NCBI RefSeq assembly: GCF_008642335.1
Contig: NZ_CP029191.1
Location: 1,116,001-1,180,000 of the forward strand
Reading direction: 5' to 3'
Origin: Streptomyces venezuelae
GTDB taxonomy: Bacteria; Actinomycetota; Actinomycetes; Streptomycetales; Streptomycetaceae
Length of the DNA: 64,000 nucleotides
Made by a program: the position numbers and the translations under genes. Numbering within the stretch: the stretch's first letter is position 1; each line of letters opens with the position of its first letter. Positions 53,451-60,735 of the stretch are shown here, piece by piece. The notes beneath the pieces are model-generated. The model worked only from the letters and a program-made list of their open reading frames with translations, ran no database searches and was not told the DNA's origin.

Positions 53451-54626
53451 TCAGTGACCCGCGCGTGGTCCGAACAGCTCGTCCTGGGCCGCGTCCCGCG
53501 CCGCGAGCAGCGCCCCGCGCAGCACCGCGGCCCCGCCCAGCGTGCCGGCCCGCACCTCCGTGCGCAGGGGCGACATGGCCGTGACGCGGTCCGTGACGCG
53601 GGCGGCGAGTTCGGCGCCGCCCGCGCGGCCCACCTCGCCGCCGAGGACCACACAGCCCGGGTCGAGGATCGCGACCATCGCCGCCGCGCCGACGGCCACC
53701 CGGTCGGCGACGGCGTCCAGGAAGGCGTCCTCGCCGGTCTCGACGGCGCGCCGCACCACGTCGGCGCCGGACATGCCGGGCTCCAGGATGCCGTGCTCCG
53801 CGCCGAGTTCACGCAGGGCCGCCGCGCAGGCCAGCGAGTGGAAGCCGCCCTCGCAGCTGGTGGCCGAAGGCAGCGTGCTCGTGCCCGGCACCGGCAGGAA
53901 GCCGATCTCGCCGGTGCCGCCCGAGGCTCCCCTGCGCAGCACGCCGTCGAGCACGACGGCGGCGCCGACGCCGTCGCCGAGCCAGAGCAGCACGAACGTG
54001 TCCCGGTCGTGCGCGGCGCCGTCCCTGCGTTCGGCGCGGGCCGCGAGGTTGGTCTCGTTCTCCACGAGGACGCGGGCGCCGAGCCGCTCGTGGAGGGCGC
54101 CCGCGAGGCGGCGGTGCCAGGCGGGCAGCGAGGACGTGTCGTGCAGGTCGCCGGTGGCCGGGTCGATGAGGCCCGGGGCTCCGATACCGACGGTGTGCAG
54201 GCGCTGGACACCGCCCTCCGCGGCGGTGCGCTCGACGAGGGCGAGGGCGCGTTCGAGGGCGGGTCCGGTGTCCGTACTGCCGCCCATGGGCGCGGACGCC
54301 TCGGCGAGCACCGCGCCGAGCAGGTCGGTGACGACGACGGAGACGCTTTCGGTGCGCACGTCGAGCGCGGCGAGGTGGGCGCGGTCGGCGACTATGCCGT
54401 ACAGACGGGCATTCGGGCCGCGCCGCCGGGCACCCGCCTCGCCGACGACCGTGATGAGCCCGGAGCCCTGCAGCCGCTCGACGAGATCGGCGACCGAGGG
54501 CCGCGACAACCCCGTGAGCTGCTTCAACTGGTTCGCGGTGAGCGGCCCTTCGCTCTGCAGGAGCCCCAGCGCGAGCCGGTCGTTGATGGCTCGGGCGGTA
54601 CTCGGTGAGGCGGGCGACACAGGCAT
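53451..54626 (-). CDS. ROK family transcriptional regulator
   Basis: 391 residues from ATG 54626 with GGGAGGAT upstream. N-terminal winged helix (ALGLLQSEGPLTANQLKQLT; GLSRPSVADLVERLQGSGLI) and a C-terminal ROK domain (IGAPGLIDPATGDLHDTSSL; VLVENETNLAARAERRDGAA; GASGGTGEIGFLPVPG). The usual ROK zinc motif CxCGxxGC is absent: the corresponding part reads TSCEGGFHSLAC. Divergent from an MFS gene with an inverted repeat between; likely sugar-responsive repressor. Confidence 0.92.
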   Translation of the reverse strand: MPVSPASPSTARAINDRLALGLLQSEGPLTANQLKQLTGLSRPSVADLVERLQGSGLITVVGEAGARRRGPNARLYGIVADRAHLAALDVRTESVSVVVTDLLGAVLAEASAPMGGSTDTGPALERALALVERTAAEGGVQRLHTVGIGAPGLIDPATGDLHDTSSLPAWHRRLAGALHERLGARVLVENETNLAARAERRDGAAHDRDTFVLLWLGDGVGAAVVLDGVLRRGASGGTGEIGFLPVPGTSTLPSATSCEGGFHSLACAAALRELGAEHGILEPGMSGADVVRRAVETGEDAFLDAVADRVAVGAAAMVAILDPGCVVLGGEVGRAGGAELAARVTDRVTAMSPLRTEVRAGTLGGAAVLRGALLAARDAAQDELFGPRAGH

Positions 54627-54656
54627 GGCCGGATCCTCCCACAGGAATCTTCTATT

Positions 54657-54677
54657 TATCAGGCAGGGTTCCTGATA
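54657..54677. promoter_or_regulatory. ROK operator candidate
   Basis: TATCAGG (54657-54663), 7-bp spacer, CCTGATA (54671-54677), in an AT-rich patch of the 96-bp gap between the ROK and MFS genes. It suits a dimeric repressor controlling both. Confidence 0.6.
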
Positions 54678-54722
54678 GTTTACGTCGCCGGATCGGGACA
54701 GTACTCGGGAGGGCGGTACGGG

Positions 54723-55934
54723 ATGAGTGAAGTGGTCTACGACAAACAGCGGTTGAAGCGGGCGCGGCTCGCCGTCGCGGCCGTCTTCTGCGTGCACGGC
54801 GCGGTCGCCGGGTCCTTCGCGACCCGGGTGCCCTGGATCCAGGACCACGCGGACGTCAGCGCGGGCATGCTCGGCCTGGCACTCGCCTTCCCCGCGATCG
54901 GCGCGTCCGTCGCCATGCCGCTCGCGAGCCGCATCAGCCACCGCTTCGGGGCCCGCAACGCCCTGCGCGGGCTCCTCGTGATGTGGACGCTCGCGCTGAT
55001 CCTGCCGGCGCTCGCGCCGAACCTGCTCACGCTCTGCCTGGCACTCTTCGTCTACGGCGCGACCTCCGGCATGTCCGACGTGACGATGAACGCGATCGGC
55101 GTCGAGACCGAGGCCCGCATGCGGAAGTCGATCATGTCGGGCCTGCACGGCATGTGGAGCGTCGGCGCCCTGATCGGCTCCGCGGCGGGCACGGTCGCCG
55201 CCCACCTCGGCTCGGACGCCCGCCTCCACCACGTGCTGGCCTCCGCCACCCTGACCGTGCTCGGCCTCCTCGCCTGCCAGGGCGTCCTAGACCTGCAACC
55301 GGAACCCGAGGAGGAGGCCCCGCCCCGGTTCTCGCTGCCGCCCAAGTCGGCGCTGCTCATCGGCGCCGTCGGCTTCTGCGCGGTCTTCGCGGAGGGCGCG
55401 AGCCTCGACTGGTCGGCGGTCTACCTGCGGGACGTCCTGGACACGTCGGCCGCTGTCGCCGCCGCCTCCACCACGGGCTTCACGCTCACCATGGCCGTCG
55501 CACGGCTCGCGGGCGACAAGGTGGTCGACCGGTTCGGGGCGGTGCGCACGGTGCGGGCCGGTGGCGTCCTCGCGGCGGCCGGCGGCCTCCTCGTGGTCCT
55601 CGCCACGCATCCCGTGATGGCCATGGGCGGGTTCGCGCTGCTGGGCCTCGGCATCGCGGTCGTGGTGCCGCTCGCCTTCGCCGCGGCCGGGCACAGCGGC
55701 CCCAACCCCAGCCAGGCCATCGCGGGCGTCGCCACCATCACGTACACCTCCAGCCTGATCGCCCCCTCCGCGATCGGCGCGCTCGCCGAGGCCACGAGCC
55801 TCGTGGCCTCCTTCGGCCTGGTCACCCTGCTCGCCTGCGGCCTCACGGTCTTCGCGGGCGTCCTGCGCACGGGTGGCCGCAAGGCGGCGCAGGGGGCGCC
55901 CGCGGACACGGCGGCTCACGGACCGAGGTCCTGA
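54723..55934 (+). CDS. MFS transporter (sugar/YbjJ-like)
   Basis: 403 residues from ATG 54723. Twelve spans with MPLASRISHRFGARNALRGL and the YbjJ-like VTMNAIGVETEARMRKSIMS, GLHGMWSVGALIGSAAGTVA, AEGASLDWSAVYLRDVLDTS, ARLAGDKVVDRFGAVRTVRA. The family exports or imports sugars and similar solutes. Divergent ROK regulator suggests a sugar-type substrate. Confidence 0.88.
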   Translation: MSEVVYDKQRLKRARLAVAAVFCVHGAVAGSFATRVPWIQDHADVSAGMLGLALAFPAIGASVAMPLASRISHRFGARNALRGLLVMWTLALILPALAPNLLTLCLALFVYGATSGMSDVTMNAIGVETEARMRKSIMSGLHGMWSVGALIGSAAGTVAAHLGSDARLHHVLASATLTVLGLLACQGVLDLQPEPEEEAPPRFSLPPKSALLIGAVGFCAVFAEGASLDWSAVYLRDVLDTSAAVAAASTTGFTLTMAVARLAGDKVVDRFGAVRTVRAGGVLAAAGGLLVVLATHPVMAMGGFALLGLGIAVVVPLAFAAAGHSGPNPSQAIAGVATITYTSSLIAPSAIGALAEATSLVASFGLVTLLACGLTVFAGVLRTGGRKAAQGAPADTAAHGPRS

Positions 55935-56076
55935 CCCTCGGGGGCACACGTCCCGATCCCGCCCGGAACACCCCGCGTAGGCGAGGACCGGCACTTACGT
56001 CGCATTAACATGGCGTCGATCATTTCCGGCCATCCGGCCGGGCCCGGTTCGGCGGACAGAAAGCGACTGACTCACC

Positions 56077-57477
56077 ATGGATCTCGGCGTGCGCTGGAAG
56101 CTGCACGGCGACGGGCGCACCCCCGCGCCCGGAGCCGTCGTCCGTCCCGACGAGCGGCTCTCCTGGCCGCGCACCTTCGGGCTCGGCGCGCAGCACGTGG
56201 TCGCGATGTTCGGCGCGTCGTTCGTGGCCCCCGTGCTCATGGGCCTCGACCCGAACCTCGCGATCATGATGTCGGGTGTCGCCACCGTCATCTTCCTGCT
56301 CGCCACGCGCGGCCGGGTGCCCAGCTATCTGGGCTGTTCGCTCTCCTTCGTCGGCGTCGCCGCGGTCATCCGCGCGCAGGGCGGCTCCAGCGCGACGGTG
56401 ACCGGTGCGGTCCTCGTCGTCGGCGCCGCGCTGTTCCTGGTGGGCCTGGCCGTGCAGAAGTTCGGCGCGCGGATCATCCACGCCGCGATGCCGCCGATCG
56501 TGACCGGCGCGGTCGTCATGCTGATCGGCTTCAACCTGGCGCCGGTGACGGCGTCGACGTACTGGCCGCAGGACCAGTGGACGGCGCTCCTGGTGATGCT
56601 GTTCACCGGCCTCGCCGTGGTGTGCCTGCGCGGCTTCTGGTCGCGCATCGCGATCTTCCTGGGCCTGATCTTCGGGTACGGCATCTCGTGGGTCTTCGAC
56701 CAGGTCTTCGGCAAGATCCACTCGGCGGACGCCTCGGGCAAAGTCGTCGACCACTGGCGCCTCGACCTGTCCGCCGTGGGCGACGCCGACTGGATCGGCC
56801 TGCCCTCCTTCCACGCGCCGAGCTTCGAGTGGTCCGCGATCCTCGTGGCGCTGCCCGTCGTCATCGCGCTGATCGCCGAGAACGCGGGCCATGTGAAGGC
56901 CGTCGGCGAGATGACCGGCGACAACCTCGACGACAAGCTCGGCACGGCGATCTCCGCCGACGGCGCCGCGTCCGTGCTCTCCACCGCGGTCGGCGGCCCG
57001 CCCAACACCACGTACTCCGAGAACATCGGCGTGATGGCGGCGACCCGCGTCTACTCCACGGCCGCGTACTGGGCGGCGGCCTGCTTCGCCCTGCTCTTCG
57101 GCCTCTGCCCCAAGTTCGGCGCGGTCGTGGCCGCGATCCCCGGCGGCGTGCTCGGCGGCATCACCGTCATCCTGTACGGCATGATCGGCCTGCTCGGCGC
57201 CCAGATCTGGATCAACGCCAAGGTCGACCTGCGCAATCCGCTGAACCTCGTGCCGGCCGCCGCGGGCATCATCATCGGCGTCGGCGGCGTCTCCCTGAAG
57301 TTCACCGACAACTTCCAGCTGAGCGGGATCGCGCTCGGCACGATCGTCGTCATCACGGGCTACCACGTGCTGCGCGCCTTCGCGCCCGCCCACCTCAAGT
57401 CCCAGGAGCCGCTCCTGGATTCGGGCACGTCGACGTACGACGAAGAGGGCCGCGAGGACCGCGAGCGCCGCGGCTGA
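56077..57477 (+). CDS. uraA: Uracil-xanthine permease (NCS2 family)
   Basis: 466 residues from ATG 56077. NCS2 landmarks: FGLGAQHVVAMFGASFVAPV, PSYLGCSLSFVGVAAVIRAQ, PPIVTGAVVMLIGFNLAPVT, IALIAENAGHVKAVGEMTGD (the conserved Glu/Asn-Gly-His helix), AVGGPPNTTYSENIGVMAAT. Fourteen spans expected. Imports uracil (or a related base) by proton symport. The gene has no regulator next to it and a weak ribosome site. Confidence 0.94.
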   Translation: MDLGVRWKLHGDGRTPAPGAVVRPDERLSWPRTFGLGAQHVVAMFGASFVAPVLMGLDPNLAIMMSGVATVIFLLATRGRVPSYLGCSLSFVGVAAVIRAQGGSSATVTGAVLVVGAALFLVGLAVQKFGARIIHAAMPPIVTGAVVMLIGFNLAPVTASTYWPQDQWTALLVMLFTGLAVVCLRGFWSRIAIFLGLIFGYGISWVFDQVFGKIHSADASGKVVDHWRLDLSAVGDADWIGLPSFHAPSFEWSAILVALPVVIALIAENAGHVKAVGEMTGDNLDDKLGTAISADGAASVLSTAVGGPPNTTYSENIGVMAATRVYSTAAYWAAACFALLFGLCPKFGAVVAAIPGGVLGGITVILYGMIGLLGAQIWINAKVDLRNPLNLVPAAAGIIIGVGGVSLKFTDNFQLSGIALGTIVVITGYHVLRAFAPAHLKSQEPLLDSGTSTYDEEGREDRERRG

Positions 57478-57482
57478 AACCG

Positions 57483-57513
57483 TTGGACGTGGTGCGTCAC
57501 ACCTGATTAGGGT
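57483..57513 (+). promoter_or_regulatory. Promoter of the Cmx exporter leader
   Basis: TTGGAC (57483-57488), 19-bp spacer, TAGGGT (57508-57513). A start near 57520 would place the leader ATG at or very near the 5' end of the RNA. Confidence 0.4.
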
Positions 57514-57520
57514 GCGCACC

Positions 57521-57589
57521 ATGTCCACTCCCGAGTCCGACAGACTCACGCCACCGGTCGTCCGGTGGCTTCCCGCGCCACAGCGCTGA
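57521..57589 (+). CDS. Leader peptide of the chloramphenicol exporter (22 aa)
   Basis: ATG 57521 to TGA 57589. The peptide begins MSTPESDRLTPP, continues VVRWLPAPQR and ends there. It is too small for a normal gene, lies 88 bp before the exporter, and codons 11-16 lie inside the first hairpin arm pair. Translation of this peptide is the likely sensor for ribosome-stalling drug. Confidence 0.65.
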   Translation: MSTPESDRLTPPVVRWLPAPQR

Positions 57590-57621
57590 CGTGCCGGCCC
57601 CCGGGCCGCCGCCGCCACCGG
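57550..57621 (+). promoter_or_regulatory. Attenuator with mutually exclusive hairpins upstream of the Cmx exporter
   Basis: Segment 1 GCCACCGG (57550-57557) and segment 3, an identical GCCACCGG (57614-57621), are both complementary to segment 2 CCGGTGGC (57562-57569). Segment 1 and 2 are within the leader frame, segment 3 downstream of its stop. Stalling in segment 1 would shift pairing to 2:3. Segment 3 runs on into GGATC, which can pair with GATCC at 57640 or so, just before the exporter site. Confidence 0.65.
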
Positions 57622-57677
57622 ATCACCGCCCCGTGCCCTGATCCTTTCGATCCACATCGTGGTTGCGGAGTCCTGCT

Positions 57678-58886
57678 GTGCCCTTTGCCCTGTATCTCCT
57701 CGGGCTCGCCGTTTTCGCGCAAGGAACCTCGGAGTTCATGCTGTCGGGGCTGATCCCCGACATCGCGCGCGACCTGTCCGTCTCCGTTCCGGCCGCGGGC
57801 CATCTGACCTCGGCGTTCGCCGTGGGAATGATCGTCGGTGCGCCGCTCATGGCCCTCCTGAGCCGCCGCTTCTCCCGCCGCGGCGCGCTCCTGGTCTTCC
57901 TCGTCACCTTCCTGCTCGTCCATGTCGTCGGCGCGCTGACGACGAGCTTCGCCGTGCTGCTCGTGACCCGCGTCGTGGGCGCCCTCGCCAACGCCGGGTT
58001 CCTCGCCGTCGCGCTGGTCACCGCCACGGGCATGGTCGGTCCCGACGCCAAGGGGCGCGCCACGTCGGCGCTGCTCGGCGGCGTGACCGTTGCCTGTGTG
58101 GCGGGCGTGCCCGCGGGCGCGCTGCTCGGCGAGGCGTGGGGCTGGCGCTCGGCGTTCTGGGCGGTGGCCCTGCTCTCGCTGCCCGCCGTGCTCGCCATCG
58201 CGCGGGCGGTACCGGCGGGGGCACCCGAGACCGGGAAAACCAGTGTGCTCGGGGAGCTGCGCGCGCTGCGCGGCCCGCGACTCCTGGTGACACTGCTGCT
58301 CGGCGCGCTGGTCAACGGCGCGACGTTCTGCACGTTCACCTACCTCTCCCCCGTCGTCACCCACGTCACCGGTCTCGGCTCGGGCTGGGTGCCCGCGATG
58401 CTCGCGCTGTTCGGCGTCGGCTCCTTCGTGGGCGTCACGGTGGCCGGACGCGTCGCAGACGTAAGCCCTCTGCCCGTCCTCATCTTCGGCTCGCTCGCGC
58501 TGCTCGCCGGATGGGTCCTGTTCGCCGTGACGGCGGCGCACCCGGTGGCGGTGGTCGTGCTGGTCCTCGTCCAGGGCGCACTGTCGTTCGGGGTCGGCTC
58601 CACGCTGATCGCGCGGGCACTGTACGCGGCGGCCGACGCGCCCCACCTGGCGGGCGGGTTCGCGACGGCCGCGTTCAACGTGGGCGCGGCCCTCGGCCCA
58701 TGGCTCGGCGGCCTCGCGATCTCCGCGGATCTCGGCTACCGCTCACCGCTCTGGCTCAGCGCGACGCTGGTGGCGACGGCGCTGCTCGTCGGAGGCACGG
58801 CGGCCGGGCTCGACGGACGGCGCCCGCCCCGGGCCCCGGCCGGGGGTGCGGCGGCGGAACCGAACGGGTCCCTGGGCCGCTCGTAG
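57678..58886 (+). CDS. Cmx/CmrA-type chloramphenicol efflux MFS transporter
   Basis: 402 residues from GTG 57678 (CGGAG upstream); TTG 57663 rejected because the family begins with the PFALYLLGLAVFAQGTSEFM text. Twelve spans, motif A-like MALLSRRFSRRGALLVFLVT, and motif C-like GVTVACVAGVPAGALLGEAW for antiporters. The sequence closely recalls the S. coelicolor/lividans CmlR and Cmx proteins. Expected role: proton-driven chloramphenicol export. Regulation by a leader peptide is inferred from the upstream structure. Confidence 0.9.
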   Translation: MPFALYLLGLAVFAQGTSEFMLSGLIPDIARDLSVSVPAAGHLTSAFAVGMIVGAPLMALLSRRFSRRGALLVFLVTFLLVHVVGALTTSFAVLLVTRVVGALANAGFLAVALVTATGMVGPDAKGRATSALLGGVTVACVAGVPAGALLGEAWGWRSAFWAVALLSLPAVLAIARAVPAGAPETGKTSVLGELRALRGPRLLVTLLLGALVNGATFCTFTYLSPVVTHVTGLGSGWVPAMLALFGVGSFVGVTVAGRVADVSPLPVLIFGSLALLAGWVLFAVTAAHPVAVVVLVLVQGALSFGVGSTLIARALYAAADAPHLAGGFATAAFNVGAALGPWLGGLAISADLGYRSPLWLSATLVATALLVGGTAAGLDGRRPPRAPAGGAAAEPNGSLGRS

Positions 58887-59017
58887 GCGTACGTGGGGGT
58901 GGGCGTGGTTGGGTGTGTCCACTCCCCGCCCGGCCCGCGCGCCGTCCGTTCCCTCGTTTCGGGGAAGCGTCCGGTGCGCTGGCGTCCGGGGCGGGCCGGG
59001 GCTGGGACCCTGCCCCC

Positions 59018-59731
59018 ATGGCGCAGGTGGAGCGTTTCGCAGAGTTCAGGGCCCCGGCCCGCGGGGCCGACGACGTCGACGGCGTGCTGGCGCGGATGCG
59101 GGCGCTCGGCGCCGACTGGCCGCCGCGCGACGGGGTCGCCGTCTTCAACCGTGTCTACCTCACGGTGACCGAGGAGGTCGCCCGGCACCTCGGCGGGGGC
59201 GCGTTCCCCGACGTACACGCGGCGTCGACCCTGGCCGTCCGCTTCGCCGGGCGGTACCTCGCGGCCGTCGACGCGGCGGCCGATGGTCGCCGCCCGCCCG
59301 CCTGCTGGCGCCCCCTGTTCCAGTACCGGCGCCACCCCGGCGTCCACCCCCTGCAGTTCGCACTCGCGGGCATCAACGCACACATCGGGCACGACCTCGC
59401 GCTCGCCGTCGTGGACAGCTGCCGTGCGCTCGGGTGCGAACCGGCCGATCTGGAGGACGAGTTCGACCGCGTGGGCGACTCACTCGTCTCCCTGGAGGAG
59501 CGCATCCGCGAGGAGCTGATGCCCGGCCCCGACCTCCTCCAGGTCGCCGACCCGCTGACGCACCTCGCCGGTTCCTGGAGCCTGGAGCGGGCCAGGGACG
59601 GCGCCTGGGCGTCGGGGCGGGCCCTGTGGGCGCTGCGGGAACTTCCGTGCGTGGCGGAGGAGTTCGGGGAACGGCTCGACGGGGCGGTGGGTCTGGTGGG
59701 CCGAATCCTGCTCACGCCGCTGCCGGACTGA
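59018..59731 (+). CDS. DUF5995 family protein
   Basis: 237 residues from ATG 59018. All-helical-looking soluble protein with VAVFNRVYLTVTEEVARHLG, the conserved LQFALAGINAHIGHDLALAV and DEFDRVGDSLVSLEERIREE, as in DUF5995. No signal peptide. Activity unknown. 61 bp before the LLM gene. Confidence 0.82.
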   Translation: MAQVERFAEFRAPARGADDVDGVLARMRALGADWPPRDGVAVFNRVYLTVTEEVARHLGGGAFPDVHAASTLAVRFAGRYLAAVDAAADGRRPPACWRPLFQYRRHPGVHPLQFALAGINAHIGHDLALAVVDSCRALGCEPADLEDEFDRVGDSLVSLEERIREELMPGPDLLQVADPLTHLAGSWSLERARDGAWASGRALWALRELPCVAEEFGERLDGAVGLVGRILLTPLPD

Positions 59732-59734
59732 CGG

Positions 59735-59759
59735 CGGTCGTTGTACGTTGAAACGACCG
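59735..59759. promoter_or_regulatory. Operator candidate upstream of the LLM oxidoreductase
   Basis: CGGTCGTT (59735-59742), 9-bp spacer, AACGACCG (59752-59759): a perfect 8-bp inverted repeat 33 bp before the start of the LLM gene. TetR- or MarR-size site; no regulator gene lies nearby. Confidence 0.5.
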
Positions 59760-59792
59760 TTCTCGACGTACCCGACGCAAAGGAGCACCGGT

Positions 59793-60725
59793 ATGGCGAC
59801 CCCTCTCGGACTCGGCCTTCCGCAGGGCAGTCAGTACGCGATCGGACGCGACGTCCCCGCGGTGGCACGGGCCGCCGAGGACATGGGATACGAAAGCCTG
59901 TGGGTCTACGAGCGCATCCTCTACCCGGAGCCCGCCACGGAGGGCCTGTACGGGATCCCGGGCCGCCCCTGGCCCGACACGTACCGCTCGGTCGCCGACC
60001 CCCTGGTCACCCTGACGCTGGCCGCCGCGGCCACGCAACGGGCGCGCCTCGGCACCAGCGTGCTGGTCGCCCCGCTCCACATCCCCTTCCAACTGGCCCG
60101 CTCACTGGCCTCGTTGGATGCGGCGAGCGGCGGCCGGGTCGTCGCGGGCTTCGGCACGGGCTGGTCCCGCGACGAGTACGCGGCCGCTTCCGTCGCACCC
60201 TACGAGCGGCGCGGCAGGGTCCTGGACGAGCTCCTGGACGTCTGCCACGCGGTGTGGGGCCCCGACCCGGTGGCGTACGAGGGCGAGCTGACCACCATCA
60301 CGTCGTCCGTCGTGCGCCCCAAGCCCGCCCGGCCGATCCCGATCCTGCTGCCCGCCAACAGCCCCCGCGCCCTGCGCAGGCTGGTGGACCGCGCGGACGG
60401 CTGGATGCCGGTCGCCGCGGGCGCCGAAGCGCTCGCCGAACAGGCCCAGTCCCTGAAGGAACTGGCCGCCGAGCGCGGACGAACCCGCCCGGTCCGGACC
60501 GTCCTGCGGGCCAACACCCGCTACACCCCCAAGCCGTACGAGGGCGCCCGCCGCGCCCCCTTCCAGGGCAACGTCGCCCAGATCGTCGAAGACCTGGAAG
60601 CACACGCTGCCACAGGCGCGGTGGACGAGATCCTCATCGAACTGGCGGGCAGCACAAGGGACGCGGAGGAGCTGAAGGACGTGGCGGCGGAAATGTACGG
60701 GGCGGCGCGGGCGGCGGGGGTATAG
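59793..60725 (+). CDS. LLM-class F420-dependent oxidoreductase
   Basis: 310 residues from ATG 59793 with AAGGAG eight bases before. Luciferase-like barrel: AAEDMGYESLWVYERILYPE, RLGTSVLVAPLHIPFQLARS, GRVVAGFGTGWSRDEYAAAS, and PIPILLPANSPRALRRLVDR. F420H2 is the probable cofactor in actinobacteria; substrate unknown. Convergent with davB with 10 bp between. Confidence 0.9.
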   Translation: MATPLGLGLPQGSQYAIGRDVPAVARAAEDMGYESLWVYERILYPEPATEGLYGIPGRPWPDTYRSVADPLVTLTLAAAATQRARLGTSVLVAPLHIPFQLARSLASLDAASGGRVVAGFGTGWSRDEYAAASVAPYERRGRVLDELLDVCHAVWGPDPVAYEGELTTITSSVVRPKPARPIPILLPANSPRALRRLVDRADGWMPVAAGAEALAEQAQSLKELAAERGRTRPVRTVLRANTRYTPKPYEGARRAPFQGNVAQIVEDLEAHAATGAVDEILIELAGSTRDAEELKDVAAEMYGAARAAGV

Positions 60726-60735
60726 GCCCAGGCTG

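Noticed and set aside
54627..55232. N-terminal extension of the ROK gene across the MFS gene
   Set aside because: Antisense to the MFS gene; the ATG at 54626 has a strong ribosome site and directly precedes the HTH.
56020..57657. 545-codon leftward frame antisense to the uracil permease gene
   Set aside because: His/Arg/Asp-rich low-complexity composition typical of antisense frames in GC-rich DNA; the permease signature on the other strand is unambiguous.
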